This document shows positions 63,243-64,000 of a stretch of 64,000 nt of DNA, piece after piece. The DNA is taken from contig NZ_JAQNDO010000001.1 in the NCBI RefSeq assembly GCF_028369105.1, positions 13,171,920 to 13,235,919 on the forward strand. The letters run 5' to 3'. Source of the stretch: Polyangium mundeleinium. GTDB lineage: Bacteria > Myxococcota_A > Polyangia > Polyangiales > Polyangiaceae. Numbering within the stretch: the stretch's first letter is position 1; the number at the start of each line of letters is the position of its first letter. The notes beneath the pieces are model-generated. The model was not told the origin of the DNA and ran no database searches. It saw only the letters and a list, made by a program, of their open reading frames with translations. The position numbers were made by a program, and so were the translations under genes.

Positions 63243-64000
63243 CTATTTGCCGGACGTCGCCGTGGGGGCCGTCGCGCAGCGAATGCCCAAGAATCCACAC
63301 CGATAGGTCACCTGGAACCGGCCTGGCCGCTCCGCGCGGAACATGTTCGGAATGCCGTCGCGCCAGCTCGCGCCGCGGCCCACGCGGTCCTTCGTCTTCG
63401 CGTCCTGCACGCTCGTCGTCCATTCGAAGACGTTGCCCGCCATTCCGAGCAGACCGTCCTTGCTCGCGCCGGCGGGATGCGCCGCGACCGGACACGTGCC
63501 TTTCAAGAGGCCCTCTTTCCCGCCGGACCAGCAGAGCTGATCCTTCGGCGCCTCGTTGCCCCAGGGATAGACGCGCCCCTCCTCGCCGCCGCGCGCCGCC
63601 CACTCCCACTCCTCGTCGGAGGGCAGGCGTTTTCCTTGCGCCGTGCAATAGTCGATTGCCTGCTGGAAATCGACGCAGACCATCGGATGGTCTTCCTTGC
63701 CCACCTTTTTGTACGTCGCCTCGGGCGCGCAGGTCGCGAACGCGTCGTTGCATTTCTTCGACGTGACGCACGCCTCGTAGTCCTTCGCCGTGGCCTCCGT
63801 CTTGTCGAAGCAGAAATCGGCGATCTTCGCCTCGTTCTTCAAGAAGCCCATCTTGTAGGACCCGCCCTTGACGAACGCCATGCCCTCGGGACACGGGCTC
63901 GGCGGCGGCTTCGGGGCCTCGGGTGGCTTGGCTTCGGCTGTCTGCGCGGGCTCGGGCGTCGCTGCGGCCGTCGTTGCAGGCGCGGGGTTGCTCGTCGGCG
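63243..64000 (-). CDS. Formylglycine-generating-enzyme-like (SUMF1/FGE-sulfatase) protein, partial at window end
   Basis: The visible 252 codons run off the window's right edge with the frame open. Residues from 63881 (MAFVKGGSYKMGFLKNEAKI) onward match the SUMF1/FGE-sulfatase fold: FCFDKTEATAKDYEACV, HPMVCVDFQQAIDYCTAQGK, RLPSDEEWEWAARGG, YPWGNEAP, LLGMAGNVFEWTTS, GRGASWRDG, and RCGFLGIRCA at the end. The sequence before it is Pro/Ala/Glu/Lys-rich (PEAPKPPSPCPEG), a linker, so the true start lies outside the window and the ATG at 63881 is internal. Many such proteins in myxobacteria are not enzymes but binding domains. Confidence 0.8.
   Translation of the reverse strand, partial: PTSNPAPATTAAATPEPAQTAEAKPPEAPKPPPSPCPEGMAFVKGGSYKMGFLKNEAKIADFCFDKTEATAKDYEACVTSKKCNDAFATCAPEATYKKVGKEDHPMVCVDFQQAIDYCTAQGKRLPSDEEWEWAARGGEEGRVYPWGNEAPKDQLCWSGGKEGLLKGTCPVAAHPAGASKDGLLGMAGNVFEWTTSVQDAKTKDRVGRGASWRDGIPNMFRAERPGRFQVTYRCGFLGIRCATAPTATSGK

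Overview
The window comes from a high-GC, GC3-biased deltaproteobacterium-like genome. The core part is full of features typical of myxobacteria, most likely the Polyangium/Sorangium group. These include lipoproteins with Gly-rich linkers and repeated Cys/Asp-rich motifs, beta-propeller repeat proteins, STAND/TPR regulators, Uma2-family nucleases, a retron-type reverse transcriptase, a SitA-like lipoprotein toxin, and large palindromic intergenic repeats. The genus assignment is inference from gene content; no rRNA is present.

The window has two parts that meet at about 28.73-28.77 kb. There the 3' half of a tRNA-Lys(CTT) gene (anticodon loop, T-arm and 3' acceptor strand, followed by a strong terminator) appears without its 5' half. 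This is the usual scar of an element integrated into a tRNA gene, so 1-28.7 kb reads as an integrated island whose other end, and presumably its integrase, lie left of the window.

Island, 1-28.7 kb. (a) 183-3656, minus strand: a compact operon led by a RadC/JAB protein, followed by two short membrane peptides (37 and 54 aa) and four proteins I do not recognise. It is divergent from an acidic-tailed putative DNA-binding protein (3971-4879) that ends in a perfect 22-bp palindrome. (b) 5.2-16.7 kb: defence genes, namely a PUA/EVE-like-HNH nuclease, an Mrr-like protein, a badly broken methyltransferase-nuclease fusion, a 1516-aa STAND NTPase with a Cap4/DUF4297-like nuclease N-terminus, a DUF4041-T5orf172 (GIY-YIG-like) protein and an EVE-Mrr fusion. 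(c) 17.6-20.6 kb: a three-gene module (XRE repressor, ImmA/IrrE peptidase, and a TIM-barrel-like protein with a CxCxxC zinc motif) with a probable leaderless promoter and a duplicated operator, convergent with a nuclease-like gene that seems to carry an inserted winged helix. (d) 21.0-28.6 kb: a second DUF4041-T5orf172 protein, a helicase-nuclease fusion followed in the same reading frame, after one TAG, by a nitrilase-like domain, and a third GIY-YIG protein.

Core, 28.8-64 kb: an ABC-F ATPase, lipoproteins, a YkgJ-type cysteine-cluster protein, a frameshifted SitA-like toxin with a possible immunity gene, a three-gene operon ending in a secreted metzincin, a STAND regulator with a C-terminal winged helix, two tandem Uma2 genes, a HEAT-aldo/keto-reductase fusion whose catalytic tetrad is lost, an Rpn-nuclease remnant, a retron-type RT translationally coupled to a membrane protein, a class-V PLP enzyme, a Tat-exported FAD amine-oxidase-like protein, a beta-propeller lipoprotein, an aldo/keto reductase, and at the edge a partial formylglycine-generating-enzyme-like protein.

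At least seven frame breaks are visible, several next to G/C runs. Some may be assembly indels; the methyltransferase also carries a nonsense codon and looks like a true pseudogene.
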